64,000 bases of DNA from NCBI GenBank assembly GCA_017163975.1, contig JAFFSR010000136.1:13575501-13639500 (forward strand), in the 5' to 3' direction. Below are positions 24,233 through 36,866 of this stretch, piece by piece; position 1 is the stretch's first letter, and each line of letters begins with the position of its first letter. The stretch comes from Anastatus disparis. Taxonomy: Eukaryota > Arthropoda > Insecta > Hymenoptera > Eupelmidae. The notes below the pieces were generated by a model. The model ran no database searches. It was not told where the DNA came from and saw only the letters and a list, made by a program, of their open reading frames with translations. Position numbers and translations under genes: made by a program.

Positions 24233-27200
24233 GTATGTGTACGTGTGTGCTCGTAGAAAAAAGGGGCTTTCGCCTTTAATTGGGTATTAGAGGGAACGTT
24301 TTATCGAGGGGATTTTCTTAACCGTTGCGATTTGTTAAGGGGTTATATATACGGACACGTTTAATTGTGATGGTTTTCCTTTGGCCATATAAGAGAAGTT
24401 AAAGGTGGCTTTTTAAATGCTTGTTTGTCATTTGATTTTTCATTAGCCGGTAATAGCGAATGAGAATTTGCGATTATGCATTGGCACATCGTTAAAATTT
24501 TATTTTTTCCATTAATGCGGAAAATATTTATCGACAATCACATACTTTTTTTTGAAATTCGTGTTATGTAAATTAAAAATCATTTTATCGTTGATATTTG
24601 TGTAAATAATTATATGCTTTTGAAAAACGCATTAAGTCTATTTCACGTCTCAAAGTAAGAAAGAAAGAAAGAAAAAAAATGTTAAAAATTCGAAAGTTTC
24701 TTAATTGACTTGACTTGTAAATTCAACCATGCAGCAAACTTCATTATAAAACTTTAGTGAAATTCATTCTTCGTAACTAGAATGTTTTTAAAATCTGATA
24801 AATACTTATTTTTTTTTCCTTTTTTCCTTTTCGTAATATAGTAAACAGATTTTACGCAAATGACCTAAATACTTGCATAAAAAGAAACTGCACTTTCCCC
24901 CTGAGCGAAGAAAATATTTTTAAAAAAATGTAATTAGACATAACATCGACGAACGTGCCCCTTCACCTATTAATATGATTCAATTTTTGCACAATTTTAG
25001 CCTTATACGTCGTTACATAATCCGAAACTATCTTTGCTTACTATCACTAGAAAAGACGTTTCTTTAATTATGTGCTTGTTTACTATTTTTTCACGCAACA
25101 CATACCAAATTATGGGACGAACAGTCAAAACAATACGTGGACTGTTGTAAAAAATAAAGAAATTTATCAGCATTAACGCGTATTGAAAGGATACATTGTA
25201 CTTTCATTGTAATTTATAATTACAAATGATGGGCCATTAAGAAAACTGATGATATAAAGAGAGAGAAAGAGCGTGTATAGTCTTCGTAATAGAGACTAAG
25301 TAGCAACAAACGATTCTACACACTCCTCGTGTGCCTGTTGAAAAGCCGGCATTTAACATCTTTTATTTTACCTTATTTTTTTTTCTCTTCCAAGTATTAA
25401 ACACGAGTTACGAAACTTTTCCAAGGTGCAATACGTGCTCGCACACAAGATTTATGTCCATAGGTCCAATCAATTTTCGCACTCGTGCTGCTATAGCACG
25501 CTGACATTAGAAGAGAGAGAACCGATGAACAATCGCGCCGCTGGTTTTAAAACTTCATAAAAATATAGCTATATAAGAGTAATTATTCAATGTTTTAGAT
25601 GCTAAGAACAGTCTTTCATTTTACAGTGAATATTCGTTGTTGAGTTGTGAGATAATATATAGCGGATGCGGTAATAAAATTGATGATTAGCACTATTTTT
25701 CTTACTAATTTTTCTAATTTTTTTTACTATGTTTACCTTTTATTTTTAATGAATATTGCTAAATTTTTGTTGCTAAACATTGCAGAATGTGTTATTAATT
25801 TTAGAAAAAAATTTTTATTGCTAGTATATTAAAAATAAATATTTGTTTTAAATTATGATGCTTTTAAAGGCAATAATAATAATTAGGTTTTTGTTAACCA
25901 TGTTGCGTGTTTTTTAATTAAATAAACTTATAATTATTTAATAAACGAATAGATTTAGCAGCGAACAATGAAAGTTTAACTTAAATTAAATCATCGACGT
26001 AAATTAACGAATATTTACATTCGATTTTCTAACCTAAAAAACCTAATAACTAACCTAAGCACTAATATTATTACTTCGTTAACGTTTACAAAGTAATTCT
26101 AAAATGCAGTAAGCTTACGATAAATATCTATAATTTAGCCGTCTCATAATATTTTCAAAATTTCCAAAATACAAAATTTATCGTTAAAACGTTTATTACA
26201 TCAAAACCATAGCCTTTTAATACCCCATTACGTATCTCCCGCGCATTTAATATCTATTTTTTAACAAACTTCTCTCCGACACTTTCGAAATTACACATTA
26301 AACATTTTTCTCACAATGAAAATTTTGTATTAAAAACGTTAAAATTTTTTTCCTTTTCTAAATACATCTCTTAACATAATTTAAAAAAGCTTCGTACTAT
26401 ATATACATTGAAGCAGTTTATCATTAAACAACTCATAAAAGTTGAAGTAAGAAGAAGAAAAAAAATAAAGAATAGTCGCGATAATGGGTACTTGGGACTA
26501 TAAAACTCGTACTTAAACGTTTAATTTATAGTCTTGGCTTTATAGAAAAGCACAAGGCGTACAAATAAAAAATCCAAAAAAAAGAACAAAAAACAAAACA
26601 AGCTTCTCATCCCATCTCTCGATGCTCTATATAATATAACTTTCCCCTCACGATCGTGTGACATCATAAAAAGCGCACACCTTGTATACCTTATAAACGA
26701 TTAAAATTAAAAAAAAAACAAAGTAAAAGAAAAATAATAATAATCCATAATGTGATCTCTATTACGCAAAATAGAGTGGAAGCTAAGGGATTCTCTTGTA
26801 ATACAGCATCTTAATTTTCCTCAGTCAACTAACGAGATCGATATATATGCAGGTTTCATATATATTTCGCACCATATTCCATAGCTTATATATTATAATT
26901 TTCCAGCAGTACGTACACAAGTATGGATATTGGTTTTCTCTATAGATACATAGGATGAGGTGTATAGGTATATTATTCCTTGGGATAGGTGTGTGGGTAC
27001 GTTTGAGTATATGCACGATCCGTAGTGGCTCGTCCTTATTATATACCCCAGCTCGCGGGAAAAGTCCCATTGATAAACGCCACGCGAGTATCTCGATAAG
27101 ACTCGAATAAAAGAAAATTAAAAGGAGAAGAAGAGAGAAAGAGAGGATTGCTTGGGGAACGTTGATTAATCACCCTCGGCGAATCTAAGAAAAAAGAGGA

Positions 27201-27441
27201 GGTATAAGAGAGAAAGACATAGGTTTATATATAGTTGAAAAAGAAAAAAAATGTTAAAAATAAAAGAGTAGAAGAGAGAAAAGAGTATAAGGAGTCGCGA
27301 CGGCGCGTAACCAAGGGAGGCCGTACACATAGTGTAATGTTATGCAAAGTATACGCTGTTCCAGTCTCGTGAAGAGAATATAAGAGAGAGAAAGAGAGAA
27401 GCTTAAGCTATTAAGGAATAATTGTGAGAGAGTGGGACCCC

Positions 27442-27462
27442 AAGAAGAAGAAGAAGAAGAAG
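27442..27462. repeat. (AAG)7 trinucleotide repeat
   Basis: Seven AAG units inside a purine-rich block (27,120-27,500). On the opposite strand it reads as a serine run in a low-complexity frame that I do not consider a gene. Confidence 0.85.
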
Positions 27463-30400
27463 TGCTGCAAGAAAGAAGAGAGGGAGGAGGAACGAATAGA
27501 GTAGTAGTTCTATTTATAGTGTGCAATTTTATTTATAGGGAGAATCAGAAAAGGGAAGGATGTACCTTTAGAGAAGAAGAAGAAGAATGAAGGTGTGTGT
27601 CTATGTGTATATATACGTATATATAGAGAGGGTTTTAGAGTTAACGCGTAACTTGGTAGCACGACGTTATTATCATAATAAATCGAATTACTACGCAACT
27701 TGGTACCGGTCGTGAGTAACATACGAGTTATTATATATAATATAATTCTCCCTTTTTTTCGCCTTTTATATCTTTATCTTCCTTTTTTTTCTTCTCCTCG
27801 TTTTCTTTTTTTTCTCCTTTTTTTTAATCTACGTGTACTTAGTGAGTTGGGTGTACAAGTTGTAGTTTATATGAGAATTGACGTCGTCTAGTTGAGGGAT
27901 ATGCAGTTTTACTTTTTACGTTTTTTTTTCTTCTCGCAAAGTAGAAAAAGTTAAATTGCTAGAAAGTCCAGGGATTATATATATACACGTGTGTGGACAA
28001 CAAGTACTCGCAGTTATTTCCAAGAAGTCATTTTATTTTATTGTAACTTTTATTTTTTTCATTTTTATCTTTTTTTTCTCTACTTTAGAAATTACGCGGA
28101 AAGTAATTTAGAGAAATAGGTTTAATAGTTTTGACGTTTATTATACGAAAAAGGCACCTATTTAATTATAATCACTAAAATTTCTCAAACTTTTGAATTT
28201 CGAAGTCAAGGACCTAAGCTAACTTTTATTTTTTAATTTACGTTGACTAGTTAGCGTCCTCAAAGTTTTGTTTAGTGTGTATGTTCCGAAAACTCGATAA
28301 GCCTAAATAAATACTGCTTCATTTGATAATTCTTATCTAGTATACTATATACTATATGATTTATTTTTATTTCCTGCAACATGAACTTTATGTTGACCTT
28401 TAAAACTGTTAATAATTACATTAACTTTAATTTCATTATATCCTAATTTTATAAATATAAATAAATTAAAACACATTAATAATTGTACGAATAAAATTAA
28501 TGTAATGCAAAAGGGACATTTCACCTGTACTTATAAATATTTAATTTTATTACAAAAATTATAAGAAAAAATGCTTTACGTTGCAATATGCACAATGAAA
28601 ATTATTCGCTCAAGTTTCTTTTCCTGAAATTTTGCATTAAAATCAAAAGATAGTCAACATTCATAAGCATTTACATCCTCTTAATAGTAACAAGTAAATT
28701 TAATCTAATTTGAAAATAAATAATTTAAACAAAAGATAAATAATTTTTCTACAAAAAATTTCTGCAGCTTTTACAAAGATGAAGAGGGAAAAAATGAATA
28801 AAAATAGCTAAGCATTAGCATTTGTTAGCTCGAATCTTTAAATACCGGTTCTCTGAGCACTCGTTTTATTTACCATACAAACCTACAACAAGCGAGCATA
28901 TAAGAGTTACTTATCTTCTTTTAAAGCTAAAGTTTCAGGATAAGGAATTGATAACGCTGCTGCAATTAGAGGCGTAAATTGTTAAACACACTTGGGGCAT
29001 CCCGCCAAGTTCAGCGTTGGAAAATGACAATGTGCTTGGTAACATAGAAAAAAAAAATAAAAATAAAGGGGGAGGCTCTTGGGCGCGCGCGTAACGTTAA
29101 GAGATAAAGGCTTTAAAGAAATAACGTATAGAACGTAACATATACAAACTGTAAGATCCGCGCCAAGAGATAATCTAACCTTCGTCATAGCTTACCGAGC
29201 ACGACGCCGGTTCTATGTATATATACGTTTAGCTAGTTCTTTTTTTTATTTTTATTTTATTTCTTCTTTTCAAACACTGCCTCCTTTGCTTTACTATTTT
29301 CAAAGCGCGAGCAAGTTAAGAGCACTTTGTACTTATTTAGAGTAGTTACAAAATACTTTTGTTGAATTACGTTGTTTTCTGGATTTAATATCTCAAAATT
29401 ATTCGAAATTCAGTTTTATAACTTCATTTCAACGTTTGTTTATTGTTTACTTAAACTTCTATTATTTTCGTATAAAATTGACAGTGTTCAGGAATGATAA
29501 GCTAAAATCGTGTAAGTGTAATTGGAATAAATTAATAAAACAGGAAATAAACCTTTCACGACTGACTTTGAATCTTTTCGTGACAAAAATTCCTTCGACC
29601 AAAATAAATCGACATGAACTTTCACATTCAAAAGTAATAAAAAAAAATTTTAATCGCAAGTGAAAGGTAATTAAAAGTACCAGTCCAAATACTTTTATTA
29701 CCTTCAAAAAATCAGTTCACTTCCCCTCAGCCAGCAATCCAAATGCAAATTAGCATCGAGAAAACAAATAAATCTCGTAACAAACAACTGCAACAAACAA
29801 CAACAGCATATAACGCGATGCAAATGTCAAGATTCCGGCTCTTGGAATTCAATTATAAAAAATAAAAAAAAAGAAGAATTAATCTAAGCAAATTACTATG
29901 TATCCTTCAAAAAAACAAAAAAAAAGTATAAAGTCACCTTTATCAGCCCGCGGGCTTATACTTACATATACGTACAGTTTCGGTACGTAGGCCTTCAACG
30001 ACCCGTATATACAAGATCAAGTACCTTGGACTTGTGTGCGTATCGGATGATGAATAGAAATTCTCGTATGACCTTTAGAGAAGGTCACTTTGTATATACA
30101 CGTAGTTGCGACACTTTTGCTCATCTTTTTTTTCTATTCATTTAATTTTTGCCCTACGGTAGGTGATATTTCTTATTCTTCTTCTGCTTCTAGAAAATAA
30201 AAGTAATTAACTTTGATTGCAAGACAAAAGAGATTACGTTAGCTTTTGTTTGAAAAAGCGCTGACACGTGCTCGCGATTCAACTTTGATAATGTTGTTAA
30301 TTTATAACAACTTTACAAATAAATTATAAATATTATAATCAATGATGATAAATTATGAAAAAACTTTTTTCTCGTCAAGATAAAAAAAGCATTTTTTCAA

Positions 30401-31930
30401 ACGCAAATATGAATATTTCATCACGGCTTAATAATCTTGCGATAGACTTTAACAAATCACTTCTAACATCATTCTACATTACATTTCAATTATACGCCTC
30501 GAAACTTTAACTTTACTAACTTAGATTTAATCAAGTCATATATTTAACTTGGCTCTAAGATTATATTTACAGACTCAACCGCAACAATATTTAGCAACTT
30601 TAAACACCAGCGCTACCCTAATACAACCATTGTACAATTTATAACTTACGAATAATTAAAGGGACACACACACACACATGTATACACTCGAGTATAGAAA
30701 CAAATCTAGAAATTCAAAACCGGTCTGGCTCCGTTGAAGAAGCGATATATGGTTATACTAGAAGTACAAAAGAAGAAAATAAAAACAACTCTACTTGCTG
30801 TATACACGTTAAAAAATTAAAAAAAGATGTATATATATAGAGGCAGTTGATATATACACCTTAACCGAGTTGAAGTTTTTCGCGCCCGTAATTAATTATA
30901 TGCGCGCGTAAGCGTATAGAGTGCAAAAGTGAAACGTGCGTATCGGACATGTGAGAGATATGAATCTCTTCTGCATTTGGAGCTTACACATATACGCTAT
31001 ATTAAACATGAAGTTTTTAAAAGCGTTGTCTGAAAAAAAAAATTAAAATTAAAACTTGTAATAAGAGACTTGGTTGAAAAAGAAACGGAGCGTTTCACGA
31101 GCTGTCGGTTCATCTCGAATTATTTCATTTATTTTTCTTTTTCATATATGAATTTTGGATGTTTTACTTTTATTTTTTTTTGCCGAGGTAATAAAGGCAT
31201 GTAAATGCAACTTTTCATAAATTATAACAATTGTAAATTATATTTCACGGCAATTATCGTTAAAATAAATGATTTTTTTATTTATGTTAGTTTATCGAGT
31301 TTATAAATATTAATGAGAAATTATGATTTTTTTTTATACAGTGTAGGCCTTTAAGTTAAAATAATTAAATTAAATAATTTTCTTTTGTTGTATTCATAAT
31401 AAAAATATTCTACTTTAGAATTTTAAAAGAGTTAAATAATGATTTTGTAATAATCTACTTCATTATCTATCATCCTTTATTTTTTTTTCAAATTATGTAA
31501 TATTGAAAAAGCATATATAAGAGTAGTATCTACCGTCTTAACATCAACACCCGACTTCTAAACCATGTATCAAATGAAACATACTAGAAACCATGTAAAA
31601 GATATCCTGAACATTTAAAAAATTCATTTTAAAGAAAAGACCATAAGCTTACAACAGGAAAAGCTCACTTAACAACATTGCGAACAAACGAAAAGGCCAT
31701 TTGAGCAATATAAAAATAAAAAAAAAGGAAAAGAAAAGCTACGTTACAAAAAAAACATTGAAACACCTAGTTACAAGCTATCTTTCGCACGCTAACACAT
31801 AACAAGCGCACAGAGAGAGAGAAAGAGAGAGGAGCAATAGCACTCGAGAGCAACAACTAGAAAAGAGAACCTTTCCTATAGAATTAATCAGAATCTCATG
31901 TAGCTACGAGTGCGAAAGCCTTGATTTCCT

Positions 31931-31948
31931 ATATATATATATATATAT
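31931..31948. repeat. (AT)9 microsatellite
   Basis: Nine perfect AT units. Confidence 0.9.
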
Positions 31949-34319
31949 GTACATAGAAGAGAACAACAAATCAAGGATGCACATCTTCCGGCGCCAAGTA
32001 TACTACTACGCTCTCCCTTTTTCCCCGATGTAATAATTACGGGAAATCGAAAGCCCTTTTGCTCTCTCTTGCTTATTCCTCTGTTTGCCAACGTGACGAA
32101 TGGCGCTCGTACTTTTCTCTCTTTCTCTACAGGGAACACGTGTTTATAACACCGCGTGTCTATGTTACTACTCTTTCTTTCTATTTCTCTTATTCTTCTT
32201 CTTCCTTTCTTCCTATTTTCTTCTCTTTCTTTCTCTTCTGGAAATTGAAAGGATCAAAATGAGAGAAGAAACTATCTTAGAAGATGTGTACTTAGAATAG
32301 GGATAGTTGTAACGCAACCCGAACTGGTATGTCAGGATTTGTTATGTGTGTATTTCTAGAGCTGTATAACATTCACGACTTTGAGTAGTTTGTTTTGTTG
32401 GGAGAAAAGAGTAATTTTTTTTATTTATTTTAGAAGAATTTCAGGGGAGATAGTAAACTCATTCTTGGATTTAGATTTTTTTTCTTCTTTTCGCGTACAT
32501 GTATCTTTAAGAATAAACACTCGAGGATTTTCTTTATTTTTCTTTCAACAGAAGACGATGTTGTTGGACAAGTTTGGAATTGTACTTGAAAGTCCATAGT
32601 AGGACGATAAAAGTGATTGTAACAGCGTTAGAATAAATTAAAGGATCAAATTTTTCATAAAATGCTTACACTTGTTATGTAATTAAAACTATATCATTAA
32701 ACAAAATACAATTTTGTTATACTCAAAGTTATATAATTGAAATGTTTATAATAAAGTCTCTACTCTTATTTTCCATTAATCAATTTATCTTCAGATTGTA
32801 ATATAAAATTTAAATTCGAGCACTTAAAAATTAATGTAATATAGTTTTATTGAATCAAAGAAGCAGTCTCAATTTAGCCCAACATATCCATTATGACCAT
32901 TTGCATATTAATTCGAGTAATCCTCGTATGCTGCTACTATCGATTATCCAAAATAGTAGGTGTAAAATCAGAAAAGCACAGCTCGTTTTATATAGCGCAT
33001 AAAGTTTAGGTGTGGTAGAAGTGATTACCAAGACTATTTGAATAATTTCCAAGTTTGCAACGGAAGGCACGATCGTTTTCATCGTGCAGCATAATAGAAT
33101 AAGAAAAAAGAAAGAAAGAAAAAAAAAATTCTCCTAGCTTATGCGCGTGTTGATGCTACTTTGACACGTTATTCTCTGTATAATACATGGCTATTGGTAC
33201 ACGTTACTACCCGTGTATATACAACCTGTTGCTGACTCGATCTCATTCTTTTTCTTTATAAATTCTTTTCTTCTTTTTTTTTCTCTCTCTCTCTTCCTTT
33301 CAACCGTTCGTTGAAATTCTTTCTTTTTTTTTTCATTTGCGCGCTTTCTACATTAAGAATAAGAAGAAGAAAAAGAAGAAAAAGAAAGAGGAAACGGGCA
33401 GGTGCGATGCATACGTGACACGCGTTTCGCATGCGTGAAATGAATTTTTTATAATACTTCAAACCAAGTTAAGAGTGAAAAGAGAGTTGGCTATATATGC
33501 CTCGAATTAATATGAGAGTGTAATGAACGCGTTAACCACAGTAATCATTGTCGGTTTTATATATCTCGCTAAGATTTCTTGTTGCGACAAATACAATTAT
33601 AACTTTGGTTTCTTTTTCTTTTTTTCAATTTTTTTTTAAAGATCATATTTTAAAAATAAAAGGAAATTCGGATTTTAACATGTGAAGTTGATGTATAACG
33701 GCTTGGAAAGTTTTGAGTCTTTTTAAATGAATTAAAATAAACGCTGGTATAATTTTATACATGGAAATGTATAAATAGTTTGCATTGGCTTATTAAAGAA
33801 AATTTAATAAGGCTCGTTATGTCGTAACATAAGAAAATTTTCGTATTTTTGGAAAAAACATAAAAATTAATATCACGGAAAGAATCAGTTAAATATTTAC
33901 AAGGTATATAATCTATTGTAAAGATTTTGTAATTCCTCGAGTTTATTATCGTTCATAACTGGTTCCGTTGATTTTTCCCTCGTAAAAGTTAAACAACTAA
34001 TTATATGGCTGAAAAATTTTCAAACTTTTCTAGCAAAATTTTCAAAGCAATTAGCACTTACGAAAATTATGGCATTGAAATCTTTAAATTTTTTTATCTC
34101 CGTTATAATCTCTCATGACTGAGCATCTACTAATAGTCTTGAAAATTACATTGGCAATTTTCCATGTGTATATATATAAATATACTTCCAAAATGATCTT
34201 CCTACTCTCAAGTTCCGTCGATATTTTAGTAAAGTTCCAAATAACTGGAAATAACCAAACGACTTGACCTGTGACTCCTCTGTTAACGTTGGAAGAAGAA
34301 AATTCCTTTTAACCATAGT

Positions 34320-34353
34320 ACGAACGAACGAACGAAAGAACGAACGAACGAAC
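34320..34353. repeat. CGAA tetranucleotide repeat
   Basis: About eight CGAA units with one A/C interruption near the middle. A CpG in every unit makes it unusual in this A/T-rich setting. The opposite-strand frame reading Phe-Val-Arg-Ser repeats is an artefact. Confidence 0.85.
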
Positions 34354-34976
34354 AACAACGTGTAATCCTTTCTAAGACGTTGGGCTTTTACTTGAAGCCA
34401 ACATAAAGAGCCCTTTTACTACACACGTCTCCTTTAGAATTCTTACATGCATAGAGAAGGCTTAAAAGAAAGAAAAAAATCTCTCTCTCTCTCTCTTTTT
34501 CTCTTTCTCTCTTTGAGCAAAGGTGAAATTATTCATCGTGCGCTTCCGGCGCGCTCTATACGGTGCAAAATCGATGCCTTGCTATAAGAGCACATGAAAC
34601 TTCCCGTGGGAAGTGCACACTGGCGTATAGTAAAGATAGCTGCTGTTTGGTTTTAAATTCTCTTTCTTTCTCTTTGAGGAAAAACAACTGAAAATAAGAG
34701 GTCTTCTCTCTCTCTCCTCGAGAGACGATTTAAGTCGAGCTTAGTAATTTGAAAAGCTATATCTTCTCACACCAAAACTTGATAGTTGCTTCTTAATTTC
34801 GTTGTGTTTATTATAATTTGAGCGCATCAACGAGTAATCCTATTGTAATATCGCAAAGCAAGATGTTATAAAGTAAAGCTCCGGTTACCCAAGCTATTCG
34901 CTGAACTGATTTAAGTGTCTATGTATGTGTTGAAAATTGCTGGAATCGTGTGATGCTTTAATGGATGATACCATAA

Positions 34977-35555
34977 CTGCTCGTATATAGTTTTTCGTTA
35001 AAAATCACACGAAGAGAAGAAAAAGCGGTCTTCCTTTTTAGTTTCTACAATTGTACATACAATGTTGCGTATACATATACTTTTGTCGCAATGGAAGAGA
35101 TGAGCAGAAGACTTACACACAGATTTTATGAATTCCATAAACGCCCAACGCTTGAAAAGAGAGAATATATATCCTTTTGCTTTCGTGAAATATATTGCTC
35201 GCACTGTAATTGCTTGCTTCCTTTAAGCAAGATGGAAAGGAATACATATATATACTATCCGGTTATTACGTACTTTGTATATACGTATCTCTTACGTAGT
35301 TTTGTGCCCTGTAACTATGGAAGCATGCTAGGCTTGAGTTTTGCAAAGGGCGAATTAAAGAAATTTTACTTTAATGACGGAGAAATTGAAAAATACTCTA
35401 ATTGTTTTTTTTCTCTTATTCCTTTTATTTTACAGAAAATTACATTTGTTATTTATGATTATTTTAGAAAAGCTAAAATTAGTTGGGCTAAAAATTTTTA
35501 CATCGTTTTGCTTGTTTTCATTTTCTTAGGATTTTTACAGTACGATACTAATTAA
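34977..35555 (+). CDS. Orphan ORF candidate in a long stop-free run
   Basis: The frame is free of stops from 34,977 to 35,552, about 192 codons, and ends in TAA at 35,553-35,555. The first ATG, at 35,091, gives 154 residues. That protein would begin with a basic segment (residues 5-24). Residues 36-41 contain a C-x2-C-x-C cluster. Three hydrophobic, aromatic-rich stretches follow, at about 53-73, 105-121 and 136-149, which could span a membrane. I recognise no family, and the Phe/Tyr/Ile/Lys richness is also what random A/T-rich DNA encodes. In its favour, the run is much longer than expected at this base composition. Against it, there is no splice, promoter or homology support. It could be an orphan gene, a decayed gene or chance. 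Confidence 0.18.
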   Translation: MLVYSFSLKITRREEKAVFLFSFYNCTYNVAYTYTFVAMEEMSRRLTHRFYEFHKRPTLEKREYISFCFREIYCSHCNCLLPLSKMERNTYIYYPVITYFVYTYLLRSFVPCNYGSMLGLSFAKGELKKFYFNDGEIEKYSNCFFSLIPFILQKITFVIYDYFRKAKISWAKNFYIVLLVFIFLGFLQYDTN

Positions 35556-36659
35556 TATAAATATATCCGCAGTAAAAAATTTTTCAAAAGATAGTTTAAA
35601 TGAAATATTGCCAACGTCAAAAGTCTTAACGTTAAAATCCCTATCTCGGAACGTTTTAAACGTCATTGATTATCCTTAACCGCTTTACTTTATTTTAACG
35701 AAAATTTTCTCAAGTTTTGATTAATGAAGCACTTTGGTCATTAAAAGTATAGCAAATGAAAAACTGCCTTGCACTTTATAAACGATCTAAAAATTTAAAA
35801 CAGCTTACAGGCCATTTGAAACGTCAAGTAAGAAGCAAACAGTATAATCGTCCTTATGTGTGTGTCTTTTTTTTAAACTCCTCTTTTATATTCCTTCTTA
35901 AGTAAAATGTAAAAGAAAGACGTTTGAACGCTTGGAACGTCGCGTTTGTAGATAACAAATGACTTTGGCGGATTTTCCGGTTTCTCTCTGGACTGCACGT
36001 ATATATGTGTATATATATACACAGGCGACAAAGAAACGCCACTCGTACGTGTACATATGTATAGATATATACATTTATATGCATATATATATAAATATAC
36101 GTGGTATGGATAACGGATGGATTCGCTTAGGTAGCGTTATATCGCGCATAATTAACAGTACAAGAGACCGACTCCCTCTACCATATTTTTTTTATTATTT
36201 TATACCTCTACGTTCTATAAAGTCTTCTGACTTCTTTTAGGCCCCCCACATTTAGTTCGATAAGAACCACTTAGATGGTTACAAAGTTGCGCGGTTGATG
36301 AGTTCTTTCGAATTCTTCTTTTCTCATGAGAATAGTTTTAGGATCGAATCGATGAAGAAATGTGAATTATTGTGCAGTGATTTTGGTGAATCATTTTAAA
36401 ACCCAAATGATACTGTCGAATAAGTGTTAAAATATTTGGTGAATCAATCAGGATTTAATAAGGAAAACGTGAGTAATAACGTTGTAATTAATTGCAACAT
36501 TAATAATACTGTGCAAATTGACAAGCGTAATTACTTTAACTAAATACTTGACACTTGCTCGATGTTAATTCAATTTATTAGATTGATGTTGAAAAAATTA
36601 TTAAAAAATAAAGTGACTTGAAAATTAAAATATTTTATTTTTTTTTAAATTTTATTTAA
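35556..36659. other. Non-coding stretch, A/T-rich with a TATATA block
   Basis: A/T-rich DNA with a mixed block at about 35,850-36,240 full of TATA/GTAT steps. The palindromic motif AACGTTTTAAACGTC occurs at 35,650-35,664, with a second copy at 38,910. Short frames in the TATATA block (Tyr-Ile repeats) are not credible. Confidence 0.5.
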
Positions 36660-36852
36660 CGTCGCTGTATTTATGCTATAGTTGTGATGCTAATATTAGT
36701 GACGGAGGTCATTAGTGTGTTTGTGAACTTCAGCACATGTATCGAATACAGTGGTGCTTGTATCAATCGGCGAAAACCGGGATTCGAACTCGGGACCTCG
36801 AGATTATGAATCCATTACTCTACCGACTGAGCCACTGACGATCTCTTTTGAA
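36660..36852 (-). mobile_element. tRNA-derived SINE-like insertion
   Basis: On the - strand a tRNA-like head (36,841 down to 36,769) with intact pol III A and B boxes leads into about 100 bp of unrelated body ending near 36,660. The flanks carry near-identical sequences, TAAATTTTATTTAA at 36,646-36,659 and TAAATTTATTTAAA at 36,853-36,866, which fit a 13-14 bp target-site duplication with one indel. Length (about 190 bp), head-plus-body plan and duplications match the general plan of tRNA SINEs, which are moved by LINE machinery. The flanks are A/T-rich, so the duplication could be coincidence. An A/T-rich 3' tail merges with the flank. No other copy was noticed in this window, and the family is not recognised. 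Confidence 0.5.
36769..36841 (-). pseudogene. tRNA-like sequence with A and B boxes (SINE head)
   Basis: A-box TGGCTCAGTCGG (complement of 36,823-36,834) fits TRGYNNARNNGG, and B-box GTTCGAATC (complement of 36,781-36,789) fits GWTCRANNC. Aligned as a tRNA, the anticodon position reads CAT. The anticodon stem keeps only three of five pairs, the T stem has an A-C mismatch, and the acceptor stem is mostly unpaired in its lower half. A TTTT run, a potential pol III terminator, falls just after the B box. These defects argue against a working tRNA. The D-arm is close to lysine-type tRNAs, so the ancestor is uncertain. Confidence 0.65.
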
Positions 36853-36866
36853 TAAATTTATTTAAA

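Larger units (their letters stand above)
24251..34976. other. Non-coding stretch, probable intron
   Basis: A/T blocks (about 25,680-26,330, 28,130-28,800, 29,340-29,900, 30,270-30,650, 31,180-31,500, 32,640-32,890 and 33,600-34,110) alternate with mixed purine or pyrimidine blocks. Simple repeats include an AAAG-type run near 24,656-24,675, (AAG)7 at 27,442-27,462, (AT)9 at 31,931-31,948 and a CGAA tetranucleotide run at 34,320-34,353. Weak acceptor/donor junctions near 30,162 and 31,187 and an acceptor-like site at 32,551 are treated in the findings. I see no supported exon or RNA gene. Confidence 0.5.

Noticed and set aside
24174..24290. Small ORF after the TATA/initiator-like pair at 24,053
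   Set aside because: About half of it is Cys-Val from the TG repeat, with no family resemblance or conservation evidence.
36769..36841. A functional tRNA gene with CAT anticodon (- strand)
   Set aside because: The A and B boxes are intact, but the anticodon stem has two mismatches, the acceptor stem is largely unpaired and the T stem has an A-C mismatch. Better explained as a SINE head or tRNA pseudogene.
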